Under the pieces are notes generated by a model. That model did no database searches. It worked only from the letters and a program-made list of their open reading frames with translations, and was not told the DNA's origin. A stretch of DNA of 64,000 nt, taken from NCBI GenBank assembly GCA_007693385.1, contig REDR01000069.1, forward strand, positions 17,154 through 81,153, written 5' to 3'. Positions 34,302 to 43,464 of the stretch are shown one piece after another. Origin of the DNA: Anaerolineaceae bacterium (lineage in GTDB: Bacteria > Chloroflexota > Anaerolineae > Aggregatilineales > Phototrophicaceae). Made by a program: the position numbers and the translations under genes. Position 1 is the stretch's first letter, and every line of letters begins with the position of its first letter.

Positions 34302-35335
34302 GCGTGTTCGTACTGATCGAGACGTTTGAAGGTTCACCCAGCCCGACGAGCTGGGAAGCGCTGGGCGCGGGCAAGATGCTGGCTGATGCGTGGAGCGTGC
34401 CGTTAACCGCGCTGGTATTCGGCGAAAACGCGGAAGCCGTCGCCAAGACCGCCGGACAGTACGGCGCGGCGTCGGCGCTGGTCTGCGCCGATGATACGCT
34501 GAAGGAATTCCGGCTAGAGCCATACGCCGCACTGCTGACCGCGCTGGTCAATGAACACAGCCCGAAGGCAGTCGTCGCGGTGGGCACCAGCCGCGCCCGC
34601 GAGCTACTATCGGCCAGCGCCGCCGATACCGACAGCGGCATGATTAGCGAAGCCACCGAATTGACTTTAGACGGCGCGACGGTCAAAGCGGTGCGTCCGG
34701 TATACGCCGGTAAGCTGGTCAGCGATGCCAGCGCCAGCGCCGACGATGGCACGGTGTTCATCACGTTGCGGGCGCGGGCGTTCAAGCCGAATGACATGGA
34801 CGAGTCCGCCGCGATTGACGTGACCGCCGTCGAGCCAGCGCTGGCCGAAGGCGACATCGTGAGCAAAGTCGAATCGTTTGAGGCGGCGAAAGGCACGGTC
34901 AACCTGACCGACGCGGCGATCATCGTCTCCGGCGGGCGCGGCATGGCGAACAATCCGAAAGACGCGCCCGGCGACGCGGAAGATGCGACGATCTGGAAGG
35001 CGCAAGACGGCTTCGCCAACACATTACAGCCGCTAGCCGACGCTCTCGATGGGGCGATGGGCGCGAGCCGTGCGGCGGTGGATGCCGGTTTCATCCCCTA
35101 CGCGCATCAGGTCGGGCAGACCGGCAAGACGGTAGCGCCTGATCTGTACGTGGCTGTCGCCATCTCCGGCGCGATTCAGCATCTGGCCGGTATGCGTACC
35201 AGCAAGTTGATCGTCGCCATCAACAAAGACGCGGAAGCGCCGATCTTCAACGTGGCGCGTTACGGTCTGGTTGGCGATCTGTACAAGATCGTTCCGGCAT
35301 TGACCGCCGAATTGAATAAGCGTCTGGGCAAGTAG
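34298..35335 (+). CDS. etfA: Electron transfer flavoprotein alpha subunit
   Basis: FAD-binding subunit of ETF. The C-terminal domain carries the signature: IIVSGGRGM near residue 208, GASRAAVDAGFIPYAHQVGQTG, then YVAVAISGAIQHLAGM and the closing FNVARYGLVGDLYKIVPAL. Length 345. It overlaps etfB by four bases, so the two are translated together. It should serve the acyl-CoA dehydrogenases at 29162 and 56778. Confidence 0.95.
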   Translation: MSVFVLIETFEGSPSPTSWEALGAGKMLADAWSVPLTALVFGENAEAVAKTAGQYGAASALVCADDTLKEFRLEPYAALLTALVNEHSPKAVVAVGTSRARELLSASAADTDSGMISEATELTLDGATVKAVRPVYAGKLVSDASASADDGTVFITLRARAFKPNDMDESAAIDVTAVEPALAEGDIVSKVESFEAAKGTVNLTDAAIIVSGGRGMANNPKDAPGDAEDATIWKAQDGFANTLQPLADALDGAMGASRAAVDAGFIPYAHQVGQTGKTVAPDLYVAVAISGAIQHLAGMRTSKLIVAINKDAEAPIFNVARYGLVGDLYKIVPALTAELNKRLGK

Positions 35336-35344
35336 CACAGATCA

Positions 35345-35377
35345 TCGCGGGGCGTACATCCTACGCCCCGCGATTTT
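35345..35377 (+). terminator. Intrinsic terminator of etfBA
   Basis: A perfect 12-base-pair stem (TCGCGGGGCGTA with TACGCCCCGCGA), five-base loop and TTTT. It is close in sequence to the dispersed GGGGCGTA repeat family and may be a member serving as a terminator. Confidence 0.8.
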
Positions 35378-35383
35378 GTGCCG

Positions 35384-37024
35384 TCATTCGATGGTGTAAT
35401 TGACGGTGTTGCCCGGCGCGTCATGAAAGACCAGCTTTTCGTCGCACAGATAGATCACATCGCCGATGCTGACCGGCTTCGGTGCTTCGATTAGTGCGCC
35501 GCCGAGCATCGTGCCGTTGGTACTGCCTAAATCTTCGATCATGACCTGATCGCCTTCGCGCTTGACGCGGCAATGAAAGCGCGAAATCCCCCGTACCGCC
35601 AGCACAATCTCATTTTCCGACGAGCGCCCGATGCGCGTCACATCCGCGATGAGTTCGTGCGTCTGGTCGCGCCATGTGATATGCGTCGGGGCGACGCCTT
35701 CGCGCTTCTCAACGTTGATTTGCGGTTGCGGTAGCATGTTCTTCTGGCGCTGGGCGTTGCGGTTGCGTAATTCGACGGTGTTATCGTGGCGGTTAGTCAT
35801 GGTGTAAAGCGACTGCGTGGACATCATCTTGCGGCTGTAATCGTCATAGCGATTGCGGGCGAATTCGTCCGCCTGCAAGATCAGCGCGTTGCGTTCTTCC
35901 AGCAGGCGCGGGTCAACGGTGGAGGAGGCCAGTCGCTCGGCGGCTTCGCGTAGCAGGGCGGCGGCGGCTTCATAGTGCCCTTTGTCGGCGGCGATGATCG
36001 CTTCGCGGCGGGCACGCGCCGCGCTCAACAATAGCACGCTCTGGTTAACGTCCGCGTGCGGCACGATGGCCGCGCCACTCTCGACGGTGACATACACCGC
36101 GACATCAACGACGCGCCGTTCGGTGTGGCCGCCGTCTAATTCGTCGTACTCGAAGCGTAACGTGGCGATCTTCTGCGATTCGTCGCCCGTCGGACGGTAC
36201 GCGGGCAGGTCAATCTCCAGTACCAGCGCCTTGACTTCATCGGCGAAGATGTCGCCCAGCCGGAACACGGTCTGGCCGTCGTTCGCCTGTGCCGGGTAAG
36301 CGTTCAATTGTTGCTTGATGCTGACGCCGGTTTCCGGCTCGAAGCGCACGCTGAGGTTCTGCCCGACGACGTTCAGCAGGCCGCGCAATTCTTCTTGAAA
36401 GATGGCGGGCGTCACTTCCGGGCTTTCGATGAAATAGAACGCGCCACCGCCCGCGCTCGCCAGCGCCATCATCAAATCTTCGTTGAAGTCGCCGCCTAGC
36501 CCCATCGTGGTGGTGCTGACGCCGCCTTCGTGCTTTTGCTGGGCGAGAGATACCAGTTCTTCCGTCGCGGTGACGCCGCGATTGGTCAGCCCATCGCTCA
36601 TCAAGATGACGCGATTCAGGCGGGATTCGTCATAGTTCTGGCTGACAAGCTGGCAACCTTCCAGCCAGCCGCCGCTAAGATTGGTGGTGCCGCCCGCGCT
36701 GATGCTGGCGATACGCTGATTAATCGCGTCTTTGCGCTGGACGTGTTCCGGCGATAGCAGTGTCTCCACTTTGTCGTTGTATAGCACAATGGACAGAATA
36801 TCCTGCGATGTCAGGTTCTGCACCAGAAACTGCGCCGCCTGCCGCGTGTAATCGAGCTTCTGCCCCGCCATCGAGCCGCTACGGTCAATTACCAGACTGA
36901 GGTTTAGCGGCCTGCGGGCGGGGGAACGGGATACTTTGCCCGCCGAAAAACGCGCCATTAGATTCAAGGTGCGCGGCTTGTCGGGTTCAATCGTCGCATA
37001 ATCGAGTACATAATCTGCTTGCAT
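35384..37024 (-). CDS. VWA and FHA domain protein
   Basis: A 546-residue cytosolic protein. The VWA domain (about residues 35-235) has the MIDAS motif DRSGSMAG near 48, the Thr in GGTTNLSG and the Asp in MSDGLTNRG. A beta-sandwich and helical part follow. The C-terminal FHA domain (about 445-535) shows RIGRSSENEIVL and the phosphothreonine pocket SRFHCR ... LGSTNGT. FHA binds phosphothreonine, which suggests control by a Ser/Thr kinase, although none lies in the window. AAGGTGG precedes the ATG. Confidence 0.92.
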   Translation of the reverse strand: MQADYVLDYATIEPDKPRTLNLMARFSAGKVSRSPARRPLNLSLVIDRSGSMAGQKLDYTRQAAQFLVQNLTSQDILSIVLYNDKVETLLSPEHVQRKDAINQRIASISAGGTTNLSGGWLEGCQLVSQNYDESRLNRVILMSDGLTNRGVTATEELVSLAQQKHEGGVSTTTMGLGGDFNEDLMMALASAGGGAFYFIESPEVTPAIFQEELRGLLNVVGQNLSVRFEPETGVSIKQQLNAYPAQANDGQTVFRLGDIFADEVKALVLEIDLPAYRPTGDESQKIATLRFEYDELDGGHTERRVVDVAVYVTVESGAAIVPHADVNQSVLLLSAARARREAIIAADKGHYEAAAALLREAAERLASSTVDPRLLEERNALILQADEFARNRYDDYSRKMMSTQSLYTMTNRHDNTVELRNRNAQRQKNMLPQPQINVEKREGVAPTHITWRDQTHELIADVTRIGRSSENEIVLAVRGISRFHCRVKREGDQVMIEDLGSTNGTMLGGALIEAPKPVSIGDVIYLCDEKLVFHDAPGNTVNYTIE

Positions 37025-37159
37025 CGTGCCACCTTAACGGACTAAATTCACGCGCCATCGCCCTGCGTGCGCTTTCAATATGCTGATAATGATAGCACAA
37101 AATAGAATTTCGCGGCACGATGACGCCACATCAGAACATCGCGCCCGATTCATCGCGGA

Positions 37160-37843
37160 TCAATCTTCCGGCACGATGACGCCATCAATTAGCGTCAATG
37201 TGCGGTCAGCACGGCGGGCGAGTTCGATGTCGTGCGTGACCAGCAGGATTGTCGTGCCGGATTCGCGCCGGATGTCGTGCAGGGCGTCCAGCACGCGCTG
37301 TCCGGACTCGGTGTCCAGATTGCCCGTCGGCTCGTCGGCCAGCAGAAGCGGCGGGTTGTTGGCTAAAGCGCGGGCGATGGCGACGCGCTGTTGTTGCCCG
37401 CCGGATAATTCAGAGGGGCGATGGTGCAGGCGATCCGACAGGCCGAGAAGCGCCAGCAGTTCTTTAGCGCGGCGCATCGGCGAGTAGGTCGTGCGGCGGG
37501 CGAATTGAATCGGCAAGGCGACATTTTCCAGCGCGGTCAGCGTGGGGATGAGGTTGAAGAATTGGAAGATGAAGCCGATCTTCTCGTTGCGGATTTCGGT
37601 TAGCTGATCTTCGCTCATGCGGGAAACGTCGATGCCGTCGATCTCGACAGTGCCCGACGTGGGGTTATCCAGCCCGCCGAGAATGCCGAGCAGGGTACTT
37701 TTGCCACTGCCGGACGGCCCGACGATGCTCACCAGTTCCCCGGCGCTCACGTCGAGATTAACGCCGCGCAAGGCGTGAACGGCGGTCTTGCCTAAGGGTA
37801 ACGTCTTGACAACATCACGGATGCGAATAACAACGTCTGGCAT
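37160..37843 (-). CDS. ABC transporter ATP-binding protein (LolD/MacB type)
   Basis: A 227-residue ATPase. Walker A is GPSGSGKSTLLGILGG near residue 42, the Q-loop FQFFNLIPTL, the signature LSGGQQQRVAIARAL near 142 and Walker B LLLADEPTGNLD. These are the marks of LolD/MacB/FtsE-like ATPases that work with FtsX-fold permeases. No permease gene adjoins on either side, so its partner must be elsewhere. An earlier in-frame ATG at 37915 would add 24 hydrophobic residues and is unlikely. Confidence 0.9.
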   Translation of the reverse strand: MPDVVIRIRDVVKTLPLGKTAVHALRGVNLDVSAGELVSIVGPSGSGKSTLLGILGGLDNPTSGTVEIDGIDVSRMSEDQLTEIRNEKIGFIFQFFNLIPTLTALENVALPIQFARRTTYSPMRRAKELLALLGLSDRLHHRPSELSGGQQQRVAIARALANNPPLLLADEPTGNLDTESGQRVLDALHDIRRESGTTILLVTHDIELARRADRTLTLIDGVIVPED

Positions 37844-37945
37844 ATACGAACTTTCGTCTACGATAAAGTCGATCATCAACTTGATGATGATACACAACCG
37901 CGTCGTATATGCCAAACATCGTTTAGACTGCTATAAGGTGATCGC

Positions 37946-38386
37946 CTAGACTTCGGCGTTTTCGACCTGTGGCTTGACGATCATGCGGAAAACGTCGGAT
38001 TCGGTCACGATGCCGATTACCACGTTATTTTCATCAACTATCGGCAGGCCGCTAATCTTGTGTTCCAGCATCAGCGCCGCCGCCTTAATCATCGGGTCAT
38101 CCTCGCGCAGGGTCAGCACTTTATGCGACATCACATCTTTAACCAGCAACTGCGACCACAGGTAATTCAATTCCCAGATGCTCAGCGTCGTCGCACCGGA
38201 AGGGCTGGCCTCGCGGACATCGCCAATCGTGACGATCCCCTTCAGCACATCGCCTTCGACAACTGGCAGGCGGCGGATATGATTCTTCTTCATGATCTGA
38301 TGCGCCTGTGCAATCGGCGTCTCCGGCGTCACGCTGACAATATCGGCTGTCATCCAGTCACGGACTAAAATTTCTTTGAGTTGCAT
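37946..38386 (-). CDS. CBS-domain pair protein
   Basis: A 146-residue protein made of two CBS domains, which usually bind adenosyl ligands. First CBS: VRDWMTADIVSVTPETPIAQA to the IRRLPVV strand; second: VKDVMSHKVLTLREDDPM to the GLPIVDENN and GIVTESDVFRMI strands. AAGGAG precedes the ATG by nine bases. Such stand-alone modules sense energy charge, but the partner is unknown. A universal stress protein gene lies upstream on the same strand. Confidence 0.92.
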   Translation of the reverse strand: MQLKEILVRDWMTADIVSVTPETPIAQAHQIMKKNHIRRLPVVEGDVLKGIVTIGDVREASPSGATTLSIWELNYLWSQLLVKDVMSHKVLTLREDDPMIKAAALMLEHKISGLPIVDENNVVIGIVTESDVFRMIVKPQVENAEV

Positions 38387-38529
38387 CGCTCTTCATCTCC
38401 TTATGTGTAGGGGCTGTCATTCACCCTACACTATGCCACAAATACCATGCGCGGGACAATGCACGCGCATAAATACGCAGACGGTAATAAACGTCACAAA
38501 AATTGTTTTATTTGGCGGGGCGGCCTGTT

Positions 38530-39018
38530 TTATTCAGCCGCATCCTTAGTCTTTTTTCCGTCAAATTTTTTGGCCGGTATCACGAAAACCGGAATGCAGA
38601 CGCTGGTCAGCACCTTGTTCGCCACGCTACCGAATAGCCAGCGACTGAGGCCGGAGCGCCCATGCGTAGACATCACGATGGCGTCCGTCTCGCGTTCGTT
38701 GGCGTGTTCGACGATGGCGGTGGCCGCTTCGCCGACCGCGACTTCTACCGTCACTTTGTAGCCATACGAGCGCAGGGTTTCGGCCAGCCGATTGAGGTAT
38801 TCTTCGGCTTGTGGCACCACATCGCGCTGTAACTCGGTGCGCGTCAGGTCGAACGCGGGCAATCCTGCCGGATAGTAGACGCTGGTCGGATATTCCGGCG
38901 CATCAATCACCGTCAGCAGGTCAATTTGACCGTCTTTAGAGACGATCTGGCGGGCATAGGTCAACGCCCGCTCCGCCAACTCCGAACCGTCCAGAGGTAC
39001 CAGAATATGATTTAACAT
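38530..39018 (-). CDS. Universal stress protein
   Basis: A 162-residue UspA-fold protein. It begins HILVPLDGSELAERAL, and the ATP-binding loop G-x2-G-x9-G-S is visible as HGRSGLSRWLFGSVANKVL near residues 122-140, so it is of the ATP-binding type. GGGAGG precedes the ATG. Together with the CBS protein downstream it could form a small stress-response unit. Confidence 0.93.
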   Translation of the reverse strand: MLNHILVPLDGSELAERALTYARQIVSKDGQIDLLTVIDAPEYPTSVYYPAGLPAFDLTRTELQRDVVPQAEEYLNRLAETLRSYGYKVTVEVAVGEAATAIVEHANERETDAIVMSTHGRSGLSRWLFGSVANKVLTSVCIPVFVIPAKKFDGKKTKDAAE

Positions 39019-39129
39019 GATGAGCCACCTCCCTATTCGAATACACTGTGTACATTAAAGTATAGCCGCGTCGGGAGGCGGGCGCTAGTAATAGAGATCA
39101 CACCATGCAAAGGCGATTGTCACCAAAAA

Positions 39130-41613
39130 TTAACCGTCATCGCCGCGCCGCCAGAAGCGGAAGCGATCCGCCCAGCGCGATAGGATACTGCGGCGGGCGT
39201 CCGTCCATGCCATGTCTGCCGCTTCGTCGCGTTGCTGGCTGGTGGCGTCGGCGGTCTGCTGGCGGCCATAGCGCTCGGTGGCGTATAGGCGGGTGATCGC
39301 ATTGACCGGACGCTGTGCCAGTGGCAGAACGCGCACGATGCGCCCGCGTCGCTCTTCGGTGGTCTCGTGCGCCTGTGGCGATATGCCGATCAACGGCACG
39401 TATCGCTCCAGACGGGCATAAGCCCGCGAGATCGGACTCAGGCCGCGCATCCCGCGCCATTCCCACCACCAATAGACGAACAGCAACGTCAACACGATGA
39501 CCACGAACGCGAACAACAGCAACAGGAAGATTCCCAGCGCGGGCAGGATCATCTCAAGCGGGTTATTCGGCTCTGGCGGCGTCGGCGCGGGCTGGGTCGG
39601 GATGATGACCGGCGTCGGCGTCGGTGTGGGGGAGGGCGTCGGCGTCGGCGTCGGCTCTTCGACGGGCGGCGGGGCGATGCTCTCATCATCTTCCGGCGGC
39701 GTCGGTGACGGCTCCGGCGTGGGGGATGGCTCCGGTGTCGGCGTCAGGGTGGGCGTCGGTGTCGGCTGGTCGGGCGGGGATTGCTCCTCCACGATGGGCT
39801 GACGGTCATCGCCGTCGCGGTTGATTTCGTTCTGTGCCGATGTCGGCTCGAATTCGATCCAGCCATAGCCCGGGAAATACGCTTCAACCCATGTGTGCGC
39901 GTCGCGCTCGGTGACGACGAAAGCGTTACGTGCCGGGTCCCATGTGCCCTGCGCGAAGCCCGCCGCCATGCGCGACGGGATGCCCAACTCGCGCAACATG
40001 ACGATCATCGCGGAGGCGTAATAGTTGCAATACCCCTGCTGAATATCGAACACGAACCAGTCTACCGGGTCTTGATCGCGTGGCGGCGAAGGGATCGTCT
40101 CGTTATACGTCATGTTCTGGCGCAGATAGCGCTCGATAGCCTTCGCCTGATCGTAGGGGTTGGTCGCGTTAGCGTCGGCGACGATCTGGCGGGCGAGGGT
40201 GCGCGTGCGTTGTGTCACCGACGGCGAGACATACGTATAAAGCGGCACGACCCACTCCGGATAATCACGCGAGGCGGCACGCAGTTGATCCGCCGTCGCC
40301 ACACTCATCATGCTGGTGGCGGTGTAGCTCTCGCCACTGCGAATGACTCGCGTCGGGCGGATAACGGAGACGTTCATCGCCCGTGCGGGCGAATTCTCCG
40401 GCGCGGTGTACGATAAATCGGTGCGCGTGGGCAGATCAATCTGGAACGGTTGCGGCGCGGTGTAGATGATGCGCGTCGCGTTCAGCGCGATGGTCACGCG
40501 CTGGCTGACCAACTCGCGGGCGGCGTCCGGCTGTAGCTGAATGTCGGTGGGGGCGTTGTTGTTGGTCAGGCGAATTTGTGCCGCCGGAGTCCAGCGCCCG
40601 CCCTCATAAGTATCGAACACCCGCGAGCGCCAATAATAGCGCCGCCCATCGTTGGGTACGCTCACCCAGAACACATCTTGATCGCCCAGACGGATCGCGC
40701 CGCTAAGGTCGAGCGTATCCCCGCCGTAATAGTCGGCGGTGGTCGGCCCGGCGGCGTCAATCGGCGAGAATAGGCGGCTCCACAGCTCGGCCATCTCCTG
40801 CAACGGGTCGGACTGTAAGAACTGCTGGAACTCGTCGAGGCGCTCCTGCACGTCATTAGAGGGCACCATCCAGCCGGCCAGCAGGACGATAGACGCCAGT
40901 ATCGCGCCAACCTGCATGAACTGGCGGCGCATATCACGCGGCGGGCGGATGCCGCGACTGTACCAGTCCCATTCCCGCGCATCGAGATGCGAACGCGCGA
41001 TCAGCAACAGTGACAGGAACAGGAATAACACCATGTAGATATTGAGGTCGGTGGCGCTGGTATCAAAGATGACGTTGGTCATCAGGATGAGGCCGGGCGG
41101 GACAATCACGCGCCACACGCGATCAATGCGGAAGGTGTGCCACGCCGCGTTATAGCCGAGAAACCAGAAAAGCGTGGCGACCAGCAAGGTGAAAACGTTG
41201 TCGTTCTGGTCGATGCCGCCGGTCAGCGCCGCTTCAACCCAGATCACGGTCTGCTCGAATACCGCGTAGATGCTCTCCACGAAGTTGCCTTCGATGGTGA
41301 ATGCGGTGAACATCAGGACTAACAGTGCCCCGTATGTACTGCTCAACATCAGCGCGGTTAATTCATCGAAGCGACTGCGCGAGAAGATCAGGCCAAAGAC
41401 TACGCTGAAGATCGTCGTCGGGATGACAACCGACATCGACAGCGGCCACGCCGCCGCCGAGAGCGATAACGGCGTCAGCGCCATCAGCACGATCAGCACA
41501 AAAAGCGACAGGAAATCGCCGGGCGCGAAAAAACGCCGCCAGCCGATCACGAAGCGTTGAAACGCCGGAGGTCTAGGCGACGCCGGTTTATCTCGATATG
41601 TCGTCGTGGTCAT
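39130..41613 (-). CDS. Membrane transglutaminase-like protein (TgpA type)
   Basis: An 827-residue protein with about six membrane spans in the first 250 residues (DUF3488-like), an extracytoplasmic transglutaminase-like domain and a further span near residue 700. The catalytic triad is visible: Cys in QGYCNYYASAMIVMLRELGIP, His in ERDAHTWVEAYFP and Asp/Glu in WIEFEPT. A linker of Thr-Pro repeats (about residues 620-700) follows. TgpA-like proteins usually sit next to MoxR and DUF58 genes; neither is present here. The start has no strong ribosome site. Confidence 0.9.
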   Translation of the reverse strand: MTTTTYRDKPASPRPPAFQRFVIGWRRFFAPGDFLSLFVLIVLMALTPLSLSAAAWPLSMSVVIPTTIFSVVFGLIFSRSRFDELTALMLSSTYGALLVLMFTAFTIEGNFVESIYAVFEQTVIWVEAALTGGIDQNDNVFTLLVATLFWFLGYNAAWHTFRIDRVWRVIVPPGLILMTNVIFDTSATDLNIYMVLFLFLSLLLIARSHLDAREWDWYSRGIRPPRDMRRQFMQVGAILASIVLLAGWMVPSNDVQERLDEFQQFLQSDPLQEMAELWSRLFSPIDAAGPTTADYYGGDTLDLSGAIRLGDQDVFWVSVPNDGRRYYWRSRVFDTYEGGRWTPAAQIRLTNNNAPTDIQLQPDAARELVSQRVTIALNATRIIYTAPQPFQIDLPTRTDLSYTAPENSPARAMNVSVIRPTRVIRSGESYTATSMMSVATADQLRAASRDYPEWVVPLYTYVSPSVTQRTRTLARQIVADANATNPYDQAKAIERYLRQNMTYNETIPSPPRDQDPVDWFVFDIQQGYCNYYASAMIVMLRELGIPSRMAAGFAQGTWDPARNAFVVTERDAHTWVEAYFPGYGWIEFEPTSAQNEINRDGDDRQPIVEEQSPPDQPTPTPTLTPTPEPSPTPEPSPTPPEDDESIAPPPVEEPTPTPTPSPTPTPTPVIIPTQPAPTPPEPNNPLEMILPALGIFLLLLFAFVVIVLTLLFVYWWWEWRGMRGLSPISRAYARLERYVPLIGISPQAHETTEERRGRIVRVLPLAQRPVNAITRLYATERYGRQQTADATSQQRDEAADMAWTDARRSILSRWADRFRFWRRGDDG

Positions 41614-41682
41614 ATACTCACACCATCAGCCAACGAAACGCGGTTCATTGTAAAAGGCATCCGAACGGCTGACAACCGACTG

Positions 41683-41711
41683 TTCACCGACGGTCAACCC
41701 ACCGCTATAAT
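41683..41711 (+). promoter_or_regulatory. Promoter of the RNase P RNA gene
   Basis: TTCACC, a 17-base spacer and TATAAT, ending six bases before the mapped 5' end of the RNA. Confidence 0.75.
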
Positions 41712-41717
41712 AAAAGT

Positions 41718-42079
41718 GTCAGGCGGGCAAGGTGATCGCGCCGGTGCGTTATGTGCCGGTGAGGAAAGTCCGCACTCCACAGGGCACGGTGCTAGCTAAC
41801 AGCTAGGCGGAGCGATCCGACGGCAAGTGCAACAGAGAGCAGATTGCGTCCGGCAACGTCCGGGCGTGAGGGTGAAACGGTGGTGTAAGAGACCACCAGC
41901 GTCGGTGGTGACATCGGCGGCTAGGCAAACCCCACCGGGAGCAAGGCCAAGCAGATGCGATGGTGTCGCCCGCACCGCATCGGGTAGGCCGCTTGAGGCG
42001 TCAGGTGACTGGCGTCCTAGATAGATGATCGCCACCCGCCGCGCGCGGGTACAGAATGCGGCTTATGCGCCCGCCTGAC
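41718..42079 (+). ncRNA. rnpB: RNase P RNA (bacterial type A)
   Basis: Catalytic RNA of RNase P, which matures the 5' ends of tRNAs. The ends pair as P1 (GTCAGGCGGGC with GCCCGCCTGAC). Conserved core blocks are GAGGAAAGTCCGCACTCC near 41761, AGGGTGAAACGGTG near 41870 with GTAAGAGACCACC, and CAGAATGCGGCTTA near 42053. Total length is about 362 bases. No clear terminator follows. Confidence 0.95.
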
Positions 42080-42105
42080 CGTGTAATTGTGGCCTGTTGG
42101 TCGCG

Positions 42106-42345
42106 TCAAATCATACATTCGTAACGATCATAAGCCTCATCAAAGCTCATACTACCGAAAATCGCTTTATACTGGTCGGAACTTGCCATTTGATTCAAAT
42201 AACCGATGTCGTCGTTTTCGTAGGCGGCGTCGATAGCGTTATGATTCTGCATCATGAAGATCATCTGGTCAGTGTCTAATGTCCAATCATCCGCTTCATT
42301 TTGCGGCGTTGTAGAGGGTGCATTAGATGGCTTTGCTTTTAACAT
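42106..42345 (-). CDS. Small hypothetical protein, 79 residues
   Basis: Unrecognised. The start ATG at 42345 is backed by AAAGGA eight bases upstream, better than the TTG at 42360. The protein is acidic, rich in Asp, Asn and Met, with a disordered N-terminus (KPSNAPSTTPQNEADD) and a likely helical part with MIFMMQNHNAIDAAY and SFDEAYDRYECMI. Its composition differs from the neighbouring proteins, but no competing frame covers this stretch between rnpB and trmB. Confidence 0.6.
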   Translation of the reverse strand: MLKAKPSNAPSTTPQNEADDWTLDTDQMIFMMQNHNAIDAAYENDDIGYLNQMASSDQYKAIFGSMSFDEAYDRYECMI

Positions 42346-42387
42346 CGCTTTTCCTTTCAATTCTGTTCGGCGTAATACGTCGTGCCG

Positions 42388-43377
42388 CTACCCAATCTTA
42401 TCATGAATGACCGATACATCGGGAGACAGCGCCAGCAGGCCGTCGGCGATGATCCGCGCCGCGTTCTGCACGCCTGCCGTCGGGCGCGGATGGCCGAGCG
42501 CACTCAATTTCAGCGTGAAAGCGCCGCTTTCGTCCTCTTTTTCCACCAGCACAAACGCGATGCGCTGATCGAGTGTCGGCTCGTGGATGAACACCTCAAA
42601 AAGCACGGCACGCGCCCCGCGATAGCGGTCTAAAAATTTGATGGTCAGCCCGTCGTCGTGATAATTGGGCGTGGCGACGGCCTGCATCATCGCGTCTAAA
42701 TCAAGCGGCGTCTTGAATACGATATGCGGCATGGGTAACTCCGTGATAGTGGGCACAATCGGCGCAGAGACATCCGCCCGACGGTAGACGAAATAATGAC
42801 ACGGCCGGCCCTCTTTGCGGGCGCGGGCTTCGTACTTGGTGGCGAACGGTTGCGGGCGTTCCTCCGCCCAATCGGACGGGAGCGCGTTGACCAGCGCCGG
42901 AGTCTGGCGTAGGAGATCGCGGCTCATTTCGGCGTATTCGATGATGTCGGTCGCCAGATACAGCAGGCCGCCGACGACTAAGCGGCTGGCGATGGCGTCC
43001 AGTGTGGCGCGTTTGATGAGGCGGCGTCCGGCGTGCCGCGCTTTGAACCATGGGTCGGGGAAATTGACGTGAATCTGTTGCAAGCGCTCCGGCGGAAAGA
43101 GATGCTGTAGCGCGGTTTCCGCAAACCCGCCGACGACGCGCACATTCGCCCAGCGTTCGCGGGGGATGCGCTTCTCGGCTTTGCGTAAGCTGGTGTTATC
43201 GACTTCCAGCCCGATGATGTTGTGGTCAGGATGCGCGGCCTGTAGATAGGCCAGCGAATGACCGTAGCCGAAGCCGATGTCGAGTATCAGCGGGCGCTTT
43301 GCGCCGAAGATGGCGTCCCAGTCCGTCGGCCAATCTAAATTGGTGGTGGTCATGATGGGCAAGGGTGTTGTCGTCAT
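42388..43377 (-). CDS. trmB: tRNA (guanine-N7)-methyltransferase with C-terminal extension
   Basis: Methylates G46 of tRNAs using SAM. The SAM-binding motif is LILDIGFGYGHSLAYLQ near residue 30, the IIGLEV acidic strand follows, and the TrmB signature HVNFPDPWFKARHAGRRL lies near 110. About 110 residues follow the normal end of the domain (from about residue 220); extended TrmB proteins are known from some thermophiles. The ATG at 43377 has AAAAGG six bases before it. Length 329 residues compared with the usual 210-250. Confidence 0.9.
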   Translation of the reverse strand: MTTTPLPIMTTTNLDWPTDWDAIFGAKRPLILDIGFGYGHSLAYLQAAHPDHNIIGLEVDNTSLRKAEKRIPRERWANVRVVGGFAETALQHLFPPERLQQIHVNFPDPWFKARHAGRRLIKRATLDAIASRLVVGGLLYLATDIIEYAEMSRDLLRQTPALVNALPSDWAEERPQPFATKYEARARKEGRPCHYFVYRRADVSAPIVPTITELPMPHIVFKTPLDLDAMMQAVATPNYHDDGLTIKFLDRYRGARAVLFEVFIHEPTLDQRIAFVLVEKEDESGAFTLKLSALGHPRPTAGVQNAARIIADGLLALSPDVSVIHDKIG

Positions 43378-43464
43378 AGTCGCCTTTTGCATTCTGAATC
43401 GTCTTGCGCTTTAATATACAGGCCATCCGTTACGGTTTCAACAACAAGGAGGCTATGCCATCCC

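Noticed and set aside
39600..39780. GGCGTCGGCGTCGG-type tandem repeat
   Set aside because: It encodes the Thr-Pro linker of the transglutaminase-like protein and needs no other explanation.
39781..40416. A 211-codon plus-strand frame
   Set aside because: Shadow of the transglutaminase-like protein.
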